Notes: generated by a model not told the origin, from the letters alone. A stretch of DNA of 64,000 nt from Fennellomyces sp. T-0311 (GCA_025266875.1 JALLLT010000004.1:1054001-1118000); one strand, 5' to 3'. Counted from the first letter of the stretch, positions 34,542 to 47,100 are shown. Translations and numbers: made by a program.

Positions 34542-36588
34542 TTAATCTACAACGACTTGCTTATCAATCGTGGGAAATAGCTCAAAGAACGCCTATGTGA
34601 TCGCAAAAAGTTAACGTCAGCAAAGGTTCCATGCCCCCGTAAAAAACGTTACCTCAAGCAGATGGATACCATTGGGCACATCATCGACACCGCCGATTTC
34701 ACGGATAGAATGCATGCTCAGCTGGGGGTTGCCAACATCTGTTGGTTGTTTCTTTCTCAGTATAGGTCTATCGAAGCCTTTGCTTTTCCTTACCAATAGT
34801 ACGAAGACCCAACTTTGCACTGAGCATAGGACCAATCGTGCTACCGCATGGCGAATCATTTCGTACAACAAATTCCTACACATAGTCAATAAACAGCCTA
34901 CAAAAGAATAGAGATTGGTTATTGTTACCTGGATGGGAACACCGCGGCGACGTGCTATTTCACGAAGAATGAGAGCAGTGGGTGCTGTTGTGGCATATCG
35001 CTGATTCGCGTTGATCTTGATAACTGTGCCCTTATGCATTGCAGGTCGATGATTCTCTTCGTACTTTTCACTAGATCTTCAAATCAGTATCGTAGGTCAA
35101 ATAACGATTTTGCACTTACATATAATTAGGATGGACCGCATGAGCCATATCCGCGCTCACAAGCAAGCTGTTGCGCATGGCTAGCTCGAAATTGGACTTT
35201 TTTTTAAAAGTAGTTGGTAACATTTCGAGCTTGCTCATATCATAATATATACCTTGCCACTGGGTGGCTCCTTGCCATCGATCTTGGCTGCAACAAGTCG
35301 CTCCAGTGTTGATGGCAACAAATTGGAATTGGCACCGTGTGCAGTTGTGCTACCGACTTCTTCATTGTCAAACAAGGAAACAACGCGGATATTGGTGTCC
35401 TCTGCAACATTGTCGGCAGTGTTGAGCAATGCCTAGAGATTGGTCAGCAACGTGCAAAAGCCGGATAGGAGTTGAGTGTACCATGAGTGAGCAATACGAC
35501 ATGCCAAGATTATCGAGTCGTGCAGAGAAGATAAACTCGTCATAGACACCTCCAATAGTTGCCGGTTGGGTGTCATATAAACAGAGTTCAAAATCATGGA
35601 TCTTGCTCACTAATGGAAACCGTTCATACTCTTCCTCTCCTTCTTAGATCCATCTCACTCACGTTCGACCTGTAATTCGTCTGACAAGATATCCATCAAT
35701 GCACGGTGATGTTTCGCCTCTTGATCCGAGGCAACGTTCAATGAGCTGCAATTTCTATTAGGTACTACAATAGGCTATGATCAGGACGACTGTACCTTTT
35801 GACCGCTGTTGCGAGAACAGGTACCATGTGGTTTTCCTTGTTGAATCGGAATGCTTCGTTAGCTGAACCGTCCAAGTGAATAGCCAACGTAGGAACGCGC
35901 AAAAGTGGTCTGGCATAATAGTTAGCGATTGACTTGCGTTTGAAAAATCGTGGCATACTTTTCTATGCGGGCTAATGTGTGCTTGAACGTGCCGTCTGGT
36001 TGTTCCACCATCACACGACCTGCAACGCTAAGGTCCCGATCGAACCATGTGTGCCAAATACCACCGCCATACAATTGTACACCGACTTCGAGATATCCGG
36101 CTTTGTCTTTCTTTGAAATTGGTTTGACCTATTTACTCCCGTTAAAAAGTGCTTCCCACGAAGAGTTTTGTGATTACCTTTAAGCAAGGGGAATCCGTAT
36201 GTGCACCCACGATGGAAAAGCCGTTGCCAGGGCGATACGCGCCTCCAACAACGAATGCCACGATCGACGAGCCGTTTCGTGTAAAATAGTACTTGCCCTT
36301 ACGTTTCAAGCTCCATGCTGTACGTTCGCTAATTTTCTCAAAGCCTGCATGCTCCAGTCGGGTGGATGCTTCATGAACTGCATGGAAAGGCGAGGGTGAG
36401 GCATTCACGAACTGAATGAAATCAAGCGCTTCCTGTGGTGGTGCGGAAGTTTCTTTGGTGGTAGTGGTGAATGCACGCTTCTCGAGGTGAGGAGAAACGA
36501 GTGTAGACGCGTCGCTTTGAAGCAGTGACTTGGGTCGAGCCAGCATCGAACGACGCAAGCGTCTCAAGATATGTCCACAGCCGGTCAT
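34542..36588 (-). CDS. Aspartyl aminopeptidase, M18 metallopeptidase family
   Basis: M18 enzymes (DNPEP, yeast Ape4) remove N-terminal Asp/Glu using two zinc ions. Eleven minus-strand exons: 36588-36178, 36128-35959, 35909-35796, 35745-35663, 35609-35482, 35432-35253, 35196-35120, 35070-34929, 34875-34794, 34738-34653 and 34592-34542. They join in frame to 507 residues. Zinc-site motifs include [40 protein letters not shown] and [12 protein letters not shown]. The C-terminal half shows [16 protein letters not shown] and [14 protein letters not shown], all standard for M18. The first ~45 residues ([25 protein letters not shown]) are basic and hydroxylated, like a mitochondrial presequence, which would be unusual for Ape4/DNPEP. 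The start ATG is only 65 bp from the stop of the LRR gene on the same strand. Confidence 0.94.
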
Positions 36589-36653
36589 AGTTAAGATAAA
36601 GAGAAAGAGAGAGGCTACGTTACTGGATTTCTGTTACACACGATGACTTTTTT

Positions 36654-39342
36654 TTATTGAGACAACTGTTTCAGTTTGAGTTTGGACGCAATTGCATCTG
36701 CGCTGTTGGTTTCCTCTTCTGTGATGGGCAAATTATCCAACGTCTTTAGCATTGGACGACACTTGATGAACAGTGCTCGATAGCTTTGCCTTCGTTCCCG
36801 CCAGTGATCCGGCATGCTTTGATAAAACTGGGTATCGCGCGTTATCCACGTAGTGTCATGCTCGTTGACAAGGTAACAAGACACATTGTTTGAAAGTTTC
36901 GACTGTTCGATCGTCTTGATGGCTGGATATAGCTTTGAAGTCATCATGTTTTGCCGCAGATCAAGATAGTGCAAGCGATTCATGGTTTTGATAGTGTCGA
37001 TCGTCTTTTCCAGACTCACCAATTGGTTGTCTATCAGCACCAGCTTTTGCAAATGTCGCAGTTTGCGCAATGGAGTGATGTCCTTGAGATAGTTGTGGCC
37101 CAGGTATAGTGCACCCAGGTTGGGCACGTGTTTGGAGAAATCCTTAGGTAGCTCTTCGAGTTGAATCGAGCAGAGTTCCAGATATTCAAGTGTGAAAAAG
37201 TCTTCCATCCGGTTCAATTGCTTCATTGCGTTGCCTAGTATCGCTCTCTAAGCACGTGGCATACTAAGCAAGGCATTCGTACTTACCTGAGAGATACATC
37301 TTTCGCGTCCCTCGAAGATACCGCAGGTTGACATCTCTATTTTACTCGTTGTCAGATACACAGCAAATCCGTCACTATCGGAACTTACACATTTTGCCCT
37401 CCCTGGTCGCGCAACGAGAAGCTACCTATCCGTGGCATCAACGACAGCCCAATGATCCGCACAATCTGGTTATCGTCGAGATATAACGTGCGGAGATCAG
37501 GGAAAAATGTCGCGTCAAAGGCTTTGAGCCGGTTGTAGCTAATACGTAAGACCTTTAACTTTTCCATCGGCGCAATTATCTGCATCCACTTGATATCGTT
37601 GTGCTCTGCACCTCACATGTATTAGTTCCATGAATGTTTCGATGGTATTATACGTTAGTTACCGATATTTAGCACGCGGAGATTAGTTAAGCCTTCAATC
37701 GCTTCAAAACACTCGATACGGTTGTACGCCAGATCCAGCGTTTCCAACGAAACCCTATCACCAAAATGTCAGCACTACACATATCTGACTGCATTATTGA
37801 AAAGCGTACATTTTTGTTTTACGAAAGTGCAGATGCTTGATAGCGTTGCTTCGTAAGTTTAGATGTATTAACCCTTTCATGTGCTTCAGCGGTCCACAAG
37901 ATGTTATTTTGTTATATTCCGCGTGCAGTGTTCGTAAGTGATATAACGGTGCTATGCCTGCATCGACGATGAGTTACTGATGACAGCACGAACGCAATTG
38001 CTCACCTTCGAAGCTATTGATAGCGTTGTTGCAAATATCAAGATAATGCAAGTTTTGGAGATGCTGGAATGGGGCCGTGCTAGTCAGTCTAGACAAGCAG
38101 ATAAGTACATAGAGTTCGATACGATGCAGAATCATACCGATTGGATTTAGCCTTTAATACTTGGAGTGATATGGGAAGATTTGTCATTTCGGATATTGCA
38201 TTGTTCGACCTATCACTCACATTAGCATGAATGGAACAAGTTTTTTCTTATGCGAGCAGCACTTACACATTCAATGTTTCCAAGGCTGGTACAAGGGAAG
38301 CAAGGTCACGTATAGAAATGATGTTTTGTTCGCTCAAATCAAGCGCACGCAGGGTACGCCAGTTTTCATATGGTCGTATTGCTGTCAAGTGGTCGATGAG
38401 TCTGTGGATTGCTTGATGCATATCGATACCGGGCTCAAACTTGAATCGGGCGTGAATTGCGCTGAATGCATCATCGTTAAAGTCATGCTCTTCACGATCC
38501 TGTGTCTCCAATTCACCGAGTAAAAGTCGAGTTGCTTCGTCTTCTAGATCTTCAGCGTCGTCGCTCTGCTTATCATGGTCGCCGATGCTATCTCGTTCCC
38601 AGATATCACTACCCGATTCCTGGCTGTACTCTTCTTCTCGGTCGTTGGCTTTGTCGAACAAACTGAATCTGCGACCGGTCTGACTGGCAATCGCTTGCTG
38701 TTGTTCCCTTTCTCGCTCTTCACGCAAGTTCCTTCGCCATTTTTTATCCTGTTGTGCCCTCGCCTCCAATATCTTTTCGGCGTAACCGGATGGCTGAGCG
38801 CGTTCTTTACCCTTGGGTTCGCTGGCCATTGAAGGAAACGAGGGGCCGAAACCTCTTGACGCAGTCCATTGAGTAGCATCCTCGGCAAAAGTCAGGGGAG
38901 CGGACGGGAAACTTTCACCGGGCGCTGAGAGGGATGATGAAGCGTGTTCGATCATTTCAAAACTTGAAGAAACCGAGGGAAGGCGAGACGGTGAAATGGA
39001 TTGGATTTTATCAGAGGCTTCATTGTCCGTGCTCTGGATATTGTTTTCTTTGTCGATAGCTATTGGTGGATCATTCTCTTCGTCATAGTGCGTGGGCGCT
39101 GGTGTTTCCGGTGAGCCAGGATCTGAATCCACGTCGTCTTCATCTTGTAGATTGACAGGCGATGCAACCAACCGCTTCTCTATACCTTCCGAGACATCTG
39201 AATCGTAGCGTTCCGGCAATTCGGTGAATCGATGGAAGTCGAGCGAGATTCGGGGCTTGGCATTGGTGGTTGGTTCATTAGTGCCAAGGGGATCATGACC
39301 TGCAGAAGCAATGTCGGGCTGTTCTTCGGTGGAAATACCCAT
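36654..39342 (-). CDS. Leucine-rich-repeat scaffold, Nud1/Cdc11-like
   Basis: Eight exons: 39342-38267, 38209-38138, 38088-38006, 37957-37810, 37754-37663, 37605-37389, 37336-37287 and 37234-36654, in frame, 772 residues. The first ~330 residues are acidic, Ser/Pro-rich and probably disordered, with a charged helix KKWRRNLREEREREQQQ. From about residue 340 to the C-terminus there are repeated LRR units: LRALDLSEQNIISI, LHYLDICNNAINSF, LETLDLAYNRIECF, LRTLYLDDNQIVRI and LHYLDLRQNMM. A long disordered N-terminus with C-terminal LRRs is the layout of Nud1/Cdc11, which anchors the septation/mitotic-exit network at spindle pole bodies (known for those families). The assignment here is by architecture only; another LRR protein is possible. 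The frame upstream of ATG 39342 holds a stop after 27 codons. Confidence 0.8.
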
Positions 39343-40365
39343 CGTGCGGTTGTTTTCTTTGTGCAACAGGAATTGAACGACCTCCTACTCTCTCAGGACC
39401 CGTTGTTTTTGCTATGGACACTCTCAATACCGTCTTAAAAAGAGCTCTTAAAAAAAAAGTAGCCACGTGCTAAGGTCTTGCTGACCACATTCTGGAAATG
39501 CCTGTGCTGGCAACTCCTAGGCAACCTAGCCGGTCCATCGAAATGCCGTTCACTCTCTGCCAATAGCTTTTTAGGGTTCCTGCGCGACTTTCGGGACAGT
39601 GGTGTAGATTATGGTCTTTGCAAGGCGCTGAGGGGCTGTCTCAGGTGACAAAAAAGGCAGGCTAATAACGACACAGCTTTGTCATCTATGCGCGAGCATC
39701 CATAGCGGTCCCTTTCGATCCATCAGCTGTTCCTTCTGGATAGTGCTGTTAGATATATAGTGGTCGGCTTTTCTACCTGTCATCGACAAGTTCTCGCAGA
39801 ATCTAATATTCCCGCAGCGCAGCACCCCTGGTCAGAGATTGTCCTCCTCTCTATAAATTTTGATCGACATCTCGCTGACTTTCAAGGTGAGGATGTCCAG
39901 GGCGCAACGATTAATACGATCGATCAATCAATAGGAAGCAAACACGTGGTGTCAGGGTGATGCATCACAAGTGTGTCGCCAACAAGGTCGTGTGTACCAC
40001 GTTACTTCATATATAGGCAGGATTCCATGCCTGTAACAATGACGAAGCTGTCTCCTTGTTGCCTTGGTCCACAGATAATCTCAAGTAGATACGTCATAGT
40101 TATGCCAATGGATTATGCCCCCAGGAGTATTTCACCGCAAGTATGACAAAAGAAGTCATTACGGACACAAAATAGTACATTTTCTTAGTGCGGATGATTT
40201 CGACATGACGGTGCATTTGGATACGCAAGACATTGTGAAAGCACCATTCATCCTGATTTGGCAACCAAACTATGGTACTGTTTCGGCACAGCACGGAAAA
40301 GATACCGAAGAGAGTAGTCTGCAATAAGCAATAGCGTCTTTATTGTTTTCATGTATTGAGCGAAA
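39343..40365. other. 1-kb region without a supported gene
   Basis: Upstream region of the LRR gene and downstream of the reticulon gene. A 70-codon plus-strand fr frame at 40115-40327 has no recognisable features. Confidence 0.45.
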
Positions 40366-41547
40366 CTACTCGGTTTTTTTCTCAGCAACAGAAGTCTCGT
40401 TGATTGAGTTCTTTGCCTCTGAATCTGTGGTTCCAGCCTTTGCAAAGTAAGCCTTTGTCTTGGCCATGGCCGAACCCATGTTTTCTCGGGCATAGACTTG
40501 TGCGGTGTTGATGTGGTCCTTCAAGAGTGCTTCGCCTTGCATCAAATGGGAGTCAACGATACCCTTGTTAGACAAATACAAGCGCGGGAAGATGAATGCC
40601 GAAATGACAAAGAAAAGGACGATAACGCGGCTTGAAACATGCGCAGAGATGGCCCATGTCAGGTAAAAGATGGCAAACCACTTTGCACGAAGTTAATACA
40701 TGCTCTTGGTGTCAAAGTATTTCCTTTTTTTTATACCTTGACGCTGGTCATTGTGTCTTCGATAAACACGATGCGGGCAAGGGCACGGATCACTGTTTCA
40801 GCAATGTCGACAAACAATGAGCTGTAATGTTGCACCGCACGTTTATCGACTGTCGTCATCTGGTCCTTGTTTCCAATCATACCGCTGAATTTTTTATATG
40901 AGCATCCTTATGCTTTCTTTTCTTTGGTTACAGAATGTTCTTACCGGTAAGGGTGAAGAGCTTCGGTGCTTTCCGTAAACACTTTCTGGGTTTGGACAAC
41001 GAAAGTAACATAAACGAGATTCAAGCCGATGGCAACAGTCAACAATGCAGAGCCCATCTGGAGCAGCGAGTACGAGCGAGTCAGCAGAATCGATCCAACA
41101 ATAAGCCCCAAGACGGCACCGGATCGTACAGGGTTATTCCATTGTAACAAATCGTATAGCTCGCGCTCAATGCGACGGGTGACCGAATTACGCTGCATAT
41201 CTATCACAAAAGTAAATCAGCCTGTGCCACGCTCTAAAAGATAAACACGCACCAAGGTCATCTTGTCGTCTGGGCTGAGCTGCTGTTGAGGCCGTACGTG
41301 TCTGGTCAATAGGCGTTGTGTCCGCGGACATTGGACTGGCATCCATTCCAGCGCCGGCAGCATCGTGGTGTGTAGCCGTGTTATGAGCGAATGGCTTGGC
41401 AGTTCTGGCACTTGCCACGGGCTCTGTATTCTCGGCTGGTGACATCTTATTATCCTTGACGTCGGCCAACACCGCGGATTTTCTTCGATAGCCGTTTTCG
41501 TCAGGCGGGGTAACAGGACGGCGAGTATAATCAGTGTGCGCTTCCAT
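40366..41547 (-). CDS. Reticulon-like ER membrane-shaping protein
   Basis: Reticulons bend ER membranes into tubules through two long hydrophobic hairpins. Four exons, 41547-41253, 41200-40945, 40884-40737 and 40680-40366, give 337 residues in frame. After a ~100-residue polar, Ala/Thr-rich N-terminus comes the reticulon-homology start RRIERELYDLLQWNNPVRS. The first hydrophobic stretch GAVLGLIVGSILLTRSYSLL...ALLTVAIGLNLVYV follows. The soluble loop HYSSLFVDIAETVIRALARI precedes a second hydrophobic stretch, WFAIFYLTWAISAHVSSRV...FFVISAFIFPRLYL. A charged helical C-terminus ends the protein (VYARENMGSAMAKTKAYFAK). The order matches yeast Rtn1. ATG 41547 opens the frame. The ZIP gene on the same strand ends 130 bp upstream. 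Confidence 0.87.
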
Positions 41548-41677
41548 GATGTTTATAAATAAAGCGAAACAAAAAGAAGTGGAGCAAAAAAAACAGTGAC
41601 GGAACGTATATAATTATAATTTATGCAAGGGTTTGGTGATAAACGTAAAAGGCAAGGGTTGTTGATGGATCACTTGA

Positions 41678-42890
41678 CTAAATCCATATTCCAATAACCG
41701 CCATGACAGCGGCGCCAGCATACAAGGATATAAAGCAGCCGATCTTGGTTGACCGCCGCATCTTTTTGAACCGATCATCGAAAAGCATTTCACTGGCAAG
41801 TAGGTTCACCAGACCAACGTAAATCAAGATTCCCGAAGACACCGCGTCGAATATGCCCTGTGCTAATAACGCCGTGGATGAATTTTCGTTGTATGTCGAC
41901 GAAATGCCCACACCAATCGCCACACCCGTTGGTGTCGTCACTGCAAAGAAAGACGCCATGCTGATGGCCTTTTTCAAGTTGATCATGTTGACCTCAGCGA
42001 TGCGGGCGCCTAGTGCGAAACCTTCAAAAAATTGGTGGAAACACACGGCAATCAACAACCCGGTAAATTCATCTTGTGAGCATACGCCCAATGTGATTCC
42101 AATAATCACCGAATGTGTCAGAATACCAAACTCCAGCACCATCGTGCTGAGCCATCGTTTGGTGTCGTTCAACTGTTCGGATTGGGTATCGCCGCCTACA
42201 TGCGCGGGGCACGACGTAAATTTCGGATCAGCCTTGTCGTCTGTCAATATCGCTCGTCGGCCGTGAATGTAATATGCTTCGTTTGCCACGGATTCGTCCA
42301 CAACTGTCGATTGTGATTGATGTCGTGCTTCTTCGTCTGCGCAGCGATACGGTGATGGTGGTGCTTCCGGAATGGTTGTACTATGGATATTGTCGGGATG
42401 GCAAGTGCTGTCGTGATGAGAGCATATTGTGTCGTCGCGATTTAAACTATCGTATCGGTGTTCGAGACGTGCCGTTGCCACGTATTCGATCAGTTGCATG
42501 ATGAGGATCGCACACATGGCAAAAAGTGGTGCAAATGCTGGGTATTTTTCATGCCATATATCCCCCAAACAGGCTGATGTGAGTTTTTCAAACGCGGGCT
42601 GCAGCATATGAATAAATGCCGTGGCAATAATTACACCTATGCCAAAAGATTTGCCTGATTCTTTGTATGAGCCTGATTCCCTTGATTCATTTTTTTTTAA
42701 AAAAAAGTATCTTACCGAAGGTAACGACGCGAGATGGTATACCAAGCGAGGGTACAAATTTCGATATGATAGGTATCAGCACACCAAAGCCAGAGACCGC
42801 GAATATAATAAAGATGGCTGCAATATGGATTGGTCGGTTGTATAATATTTTTGCGTCTGCCGCACACTGATCCTCATCTATTGCTCTCAT
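41678..42890 (-). CDS. ZIP-family zinc transporter (Zrt1/Zrt2-like)
   Basis: ZIP proteins import Zn2+ (and sometimes Fe2+) across membranes. Two exons, 42890-42716 and 42654-41678, give 383 residues. Hydrophobic segments occur in the ZIP pattern: HIAAIFIIFAVSGFGVLIPI, then FGIGVIIATAFIHMLQPAFE. A long cytosolic His/Cys-containing loop (SHHDSTCHPDN) lies between the third and fourth segments. The signature residues of the metal path are in HSVIIGITLGV and HQFFEGFALGARI. The C-terminal segments end VMAVIGIWI, as in fungal Zrt proteins. The ATG at 42890 gives a short extracellular N-terminus (MRAIDEDQCAADAKI). No zinc-responsive element was identified. Confidence 0.93.
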
Positions 42891-45408
42891 TCATTTATTT
42901 CTATGGCCCCGTTTTATTTTCTGATGTATACCTGATTGTGCTCGTACAGCGGCGTTGATTCCTGCTATGCACAGTAGTAATAGCAGCATCATTGGAAAGG
43001 AATGTAAAGAATGAAAGGTAAACAAACACCCGCCTAAGGCAGATTATCCAGTTGAAATTGTAGGACATCACATCCAATTTTTTCCTTTATTGCCCTATGT
43101 TTCGGGTATTTTTTTGCCACCCATATGTGTCAGGGCCGGAGATCTACTGTGAGTCAATCGGGAAAAAGCTAAGGGGAGACAATAGCTCTTCTCAATACTC
43201 ATATACGAGTCATGTAATCCTCATAGAGCCTAAATGAAGGTGATGGATAGATGGATGACACCTTGATCTTCAAAAAAAATCAAATTCCGGAGTGAAAGGG
43301 CCAAGCGATGATTGTAACAATATTTTCGATACGTACATTCCCACCTTTATGTATTAGGCCTGCCTTGGTCAGAGTTTGTATACTCTGGCGGCTTTTTTTT
43401 ATTCATGACATCTTTTATAAGCAATCTATGACGTACGTTATTTTGTGTTGGCAGATTCTTTTAAAGTTTGATTCTAGATATCTTTTATAGGATAAATAGA
43501 GGGTTAGATGTATGTTTAATCCGCTATTTTTTTTCAACATGCCAGCTGGGACAGTCGCAAGTATATAACAACATATAAGGGGGATGAGCATCTAATTTCA
43601 TTGGCTTGGCGTTTTAAGGTTACAGTTTCGAAATTCTACGGGAGCAGGAACCACAAGCAGTATTCTTACATGGTTACGCAGGATCATATCTAGCAAAGTA
43701 TATTATAAGATTTTCTCGTACATAAATTAAATAATAATGGCCAAGTGGATGATGCATGAGCTTATGAATACATTCATTAACGAACAGAAAAATACTATAC
43801 ACGGATTGCAGAATCTTCCATGCACCTTCTCCTTTAGTGCTAAAACGTACGTATTACAATACTTTGCGTTTAAAAGTACAGAAATTGGAATGGCCAAACA
43901 TACTTTTTGAGTTTACAAATGTAACACCAAAGAGGTTAGTGTGATTCAGGAGGTCAGTACAGTTTTCCAACGTTCGATGCAGCGATTACGAGACTAATGT
44001 ACGTAATAGATAATAATTATAGGAAACGATAAAGTTGGATTGAAACGTGATGTGTATGTATGCTAGCTACTTTATTTTCGCGTCTCTACTTAACAAACTG
44101 CCATCTCCATACGCTTACTAGATTGACTTTGAGATACATACGTAACAGTAGCCTCATGACAACTTTCTGGATATGGTTGCCCGGAATCCCCCTATGGTCA
44201 AAAGACGATGGTTGCCCATCTCTACTTAATTTTTTTTAGCCCAGAACGTTTAACAGCGACGAAAAAAAATAATAAAACTAAAAATGTAATCATTGCCATG
44301 GGTAGCTTAAAGAACATGGCCTTCATACGGGATGACAAAGGTATTATGCATAGCCGTATACATGTGGCGCAGAACAAGCGTACTTAAATACTATTTCTTA
44401 CATTACCAGCAGAAAATGGGTCAGTTTTGCTGCTGATAACCTTACGATCTTGCTACTCAGTAGAGTAGATTATTGGCACGGTATACAATCAGGTGGTCCA
44501 GGTTTCTGTGCGTATATAAAGTTATCGTGAGTTGCTGTTCTATAGATGATCTCACAACAATTGGACCCAACAGTAAGCATCCAAATTGAGCAAGACGTTA
44601 GTCCAAACGACCGCCTGGACTTCAGCGCGGTGAGTTAGGAAACTGGAGTCCTTTGTTTAGCACCACTCCAGATGGCAGTCCAAACATCGTGAGGACAGCC
44701 TTGAGAAAGTGCACCTTATTGTGCCGTATCCTTTTGGAGTCCACACTTTGAAGGATGTTTGTACTTGCAAATGTCGCAGAGTTATGTTTAATTCCAAACG
44801 ATCACGCTGCGGCTCCTCTGTTGCTTTTTTTTTTACTTGTGTGTATCGAGAACTGAACGAATTGTTCAATAATCTCGCACATTGTTCCAGCCTGCAGAGG
44901 TTGTGGTGATTGATGGAGACTTTAAAAGACACTGATCAGGGCTGGCGCTGCTGGTGCTGCTGATGCTCCTCCTTGAGGTAAGGACAAGCACATACCTTTA
45001 AAAAAGGTATGATCGTTGCTATTATATTAAGCTTCCATTGCTAATGGCACACTTGTTATCATTACGTTGCCACAGAGACCTGTTTTGCGGGGTCCGGGTG
45101 ATCGCGGGAGAACTATACACAAGGCTGTAGGAGATGGGTTGACACGTTTGGTCGATGGCATCAAGCCCAATGCCGCGACTCGGACAGTGATCATACGATT
45201 CATTTGGGGCTAGGATTGAATCCGGTTCTCCTACAACATGCGGTGTTTTATGTATGTTCCACATTAAGGTATTTGTACAGCAAGAAGATTGAGCGAGGGA
45301 AATTTATTATGCAACACAACCTAACGAGCATACGCATATATGACTAGGCTTAAGTGCGTGAAGATCAAGAGCTCTGAGGATTCCAGTACTTTAAAGAAGC
45401 ACTTGTGC
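42891..45408. other. 2.5-kb gene desert
   Basis: AT-rich DNA with homopolymer runs. Frames at 44657-44932 (-) and 45022-45264 (-) show no domain. No element termini matching the two MITE families were found here. Confidence 0.45.
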
Positions 45409-46359
45409 CTATTGTAATGTATCCTCGTTTTTCACCTTCTGGACGGAGTAAAAGTTGTTGTTGATCCAAGATGTTGGGACGGAGCTGACAGATGTATGTC
45501 CTTGACGAATAAGTTTGCTTAAAGCTTGGACCTTTTGGGCAGTTTGCAACGAATATTCCTAAAGGGAAGTAGAATTTAAGTACATCTATTACTCTCTTAT
45601 CAACGCATTTTTGGAAGTACCTTGACCTGTTGCAGCTTGGCAACGAGTAATGGAATAAGATTGAGATCGTCAGAATTTCGTATTAGTGGTAGATCTGATA
45701 GCTGAACCATGGCATAAATTTGCGAAGCTTTCAGCTCCATCTTGAAAGTTGAAATGCGATTGCCACCAACAAGGTTACCGCACACGACAGGATTGTGCAC
45801 ATAAATCATTATCAGTCGATTCAACATGGTTCGCATCTCCTTTCCAATTTTTATAAAATCGGATTCTTGTCGTTGTCGCCCTTCCCGAGGTTTGAATTCT
45901 GCAACGAGAACCACACACTTCTTGCTCAATCCATTCGCATACACGCCATAATCTGTTTTATATTGTTGATGCGCTTTATCGAGACTGATTTTTGCCCTAA
46001 AAAACAAAAAAGTTAATCCCACTGCCATGAATGCCGCTAGTTTGAATCTCGTTCGTAAAAACTTACCGGAAATGACCGAGTGCAGTATTGAAAGCGAATG
46101 TTATGTCGAGAAGTGGTGCAAGAACATCATGGATGTACGTATCTTCTCCTCCTTCCCTAATGCTGCCAATCAACTTCAGTTGGGTAGGCTAAAAAATACT
46201 GTTATAACTGTTCTATTCTGAAATTCCATATGAAAAATGGTAAACTTACATCCTGTGTAGTACATTCGCCACAATTAAATCAAAGTTGCGCGGCAATAGA
46301 ACCTCGTTCAAGTAGCCGATGGTCAATGTTTGGATATCGTGCCAGGTTTCATAAGACAT
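45409..46359 (-). CDS. Intact member of the repeated PD...ExK-signature family
   Basis: Four minus-strand exons, 46359-46250, 46156-46067, 45996-45621 and 45558-45409, join in frame to 241 residues with no stop. It starts MSYETWHDIQTLTIGYL and continues to GGEDTYIHDVLAPLLDITFA. Then TDYGVYANGLSKKC and VVLVAEFKPREG follow, an acidic residue and an E-x-K at the same spacing as PDFTCSV...LALEVKP in the gene at 23-1125. Next come GKEMRTMLNRLI, NPVVCGNLVGGN and TFKMELKASQIYAMVQL, again colinear with that gene. The D and ExK suggest a PD-(D/E)XK nuclease-like core (inference). The Pro of the PD motif is replaced by Thr. The Lys-rich tail of the other copy is missing. The true start may lie further upstream, because the ATG directly follows an AG acceptor (CCTAACAG). 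Confidence 0.65.
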
Positions 46360-46416
46360 CTGTTAGGCATACGCTTAGCATCTACATTTTTGCACACAGA
46401 CATACTTACCGAACAA

Positions 46417-46589
46417 CATTGACGGCCTCATATAATGATATTCTATATAACGATAACTCGATATAACGATGTAATTTTCGATACACCAAAACGGTAATCA
46501 CTGACAAACCCCATTGTAAATAACGATATTTTGATATAGCGATAACGCCTGTGCTCCACCATCGTATCGTTATATAAAGCGGCCTCTGT
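46417..46589. mobile_element. MITE family 1, second near-complete copy
   Basis: The right end TCGTTATATAAAGCGGCCTC matches the termini of the element at 4698-4869, as does the left end TTGACGGCCTCATATAATGA with more mismatches. The interior ACCAAAACGGTAATCACTGA is the inverted complement of TCAGTGATTACCGTTTTGGT-like sequence in the first copy, so this copy lies in the opposite orientation. It sits just upstream of the gene at 45409-46359 and inside minus-strand coding-like debris. Confidence 0.75.
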
Positions 46590-47100
46590 ACACTGCACAC
46601 ACCACGTCATGGATTTGATACAGGGCTTAACAAAGTTATTAAATACCCCAAGTTTGCCGATTATTGCATGATGTAGATCAGGGATCCCAAAGTGACGAGT
46701 GATAGATGACATGATATCTTGCGAAAAGGCATATACAGAGTTCATGGCACTATATTGAATGATTGACATCAGTTACAAAGGTACACTCGTCAACCGCCAA
46801 CTTACAGAATGCTAGTGTCAGACAGCTCTTAGGGATTGCTTTTCATAAAGCAACTTTCCGCATGGCTTGCACACTCCTCAGGTAAGTTCACCTCAATTTC
46901 TATCCACGGCCGCGGTTCAATACTGCCGGTTTCTTCGTCTTGATTTGGACCCTCTTCCGAGTCCTGAATAACGTATTATTTGCCCTTCCTTTGTGGGTGG
47001 TGGTCAATGCTTAGATCAGATGTAGGATCACCGCATGTGATGACTTCGCTAAATCCGTCTTGGGAACCGGCAAATTCATCATCTAGCTACGCTTTCTCCT
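46590..47100 (-). pseudogene. Degenerate coding sequence upstream of the PD...ExK family gene
   Basis: Read on the minus strand, blocks include IEPRPWIEIEVNLPEECASH and, after an intron-like GTAAGT...ATAG, AMNSVYAFSQDIMSSITRHF and NNFVKPCIKSMTWCVQCTE. In-frame stops occur in the upstream block. It runs into the MITE at 46589. It may be the damaged 5' part of the gene at 45409-46359 or a separate relic. The family was not recognised. Confidence 0.35.
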
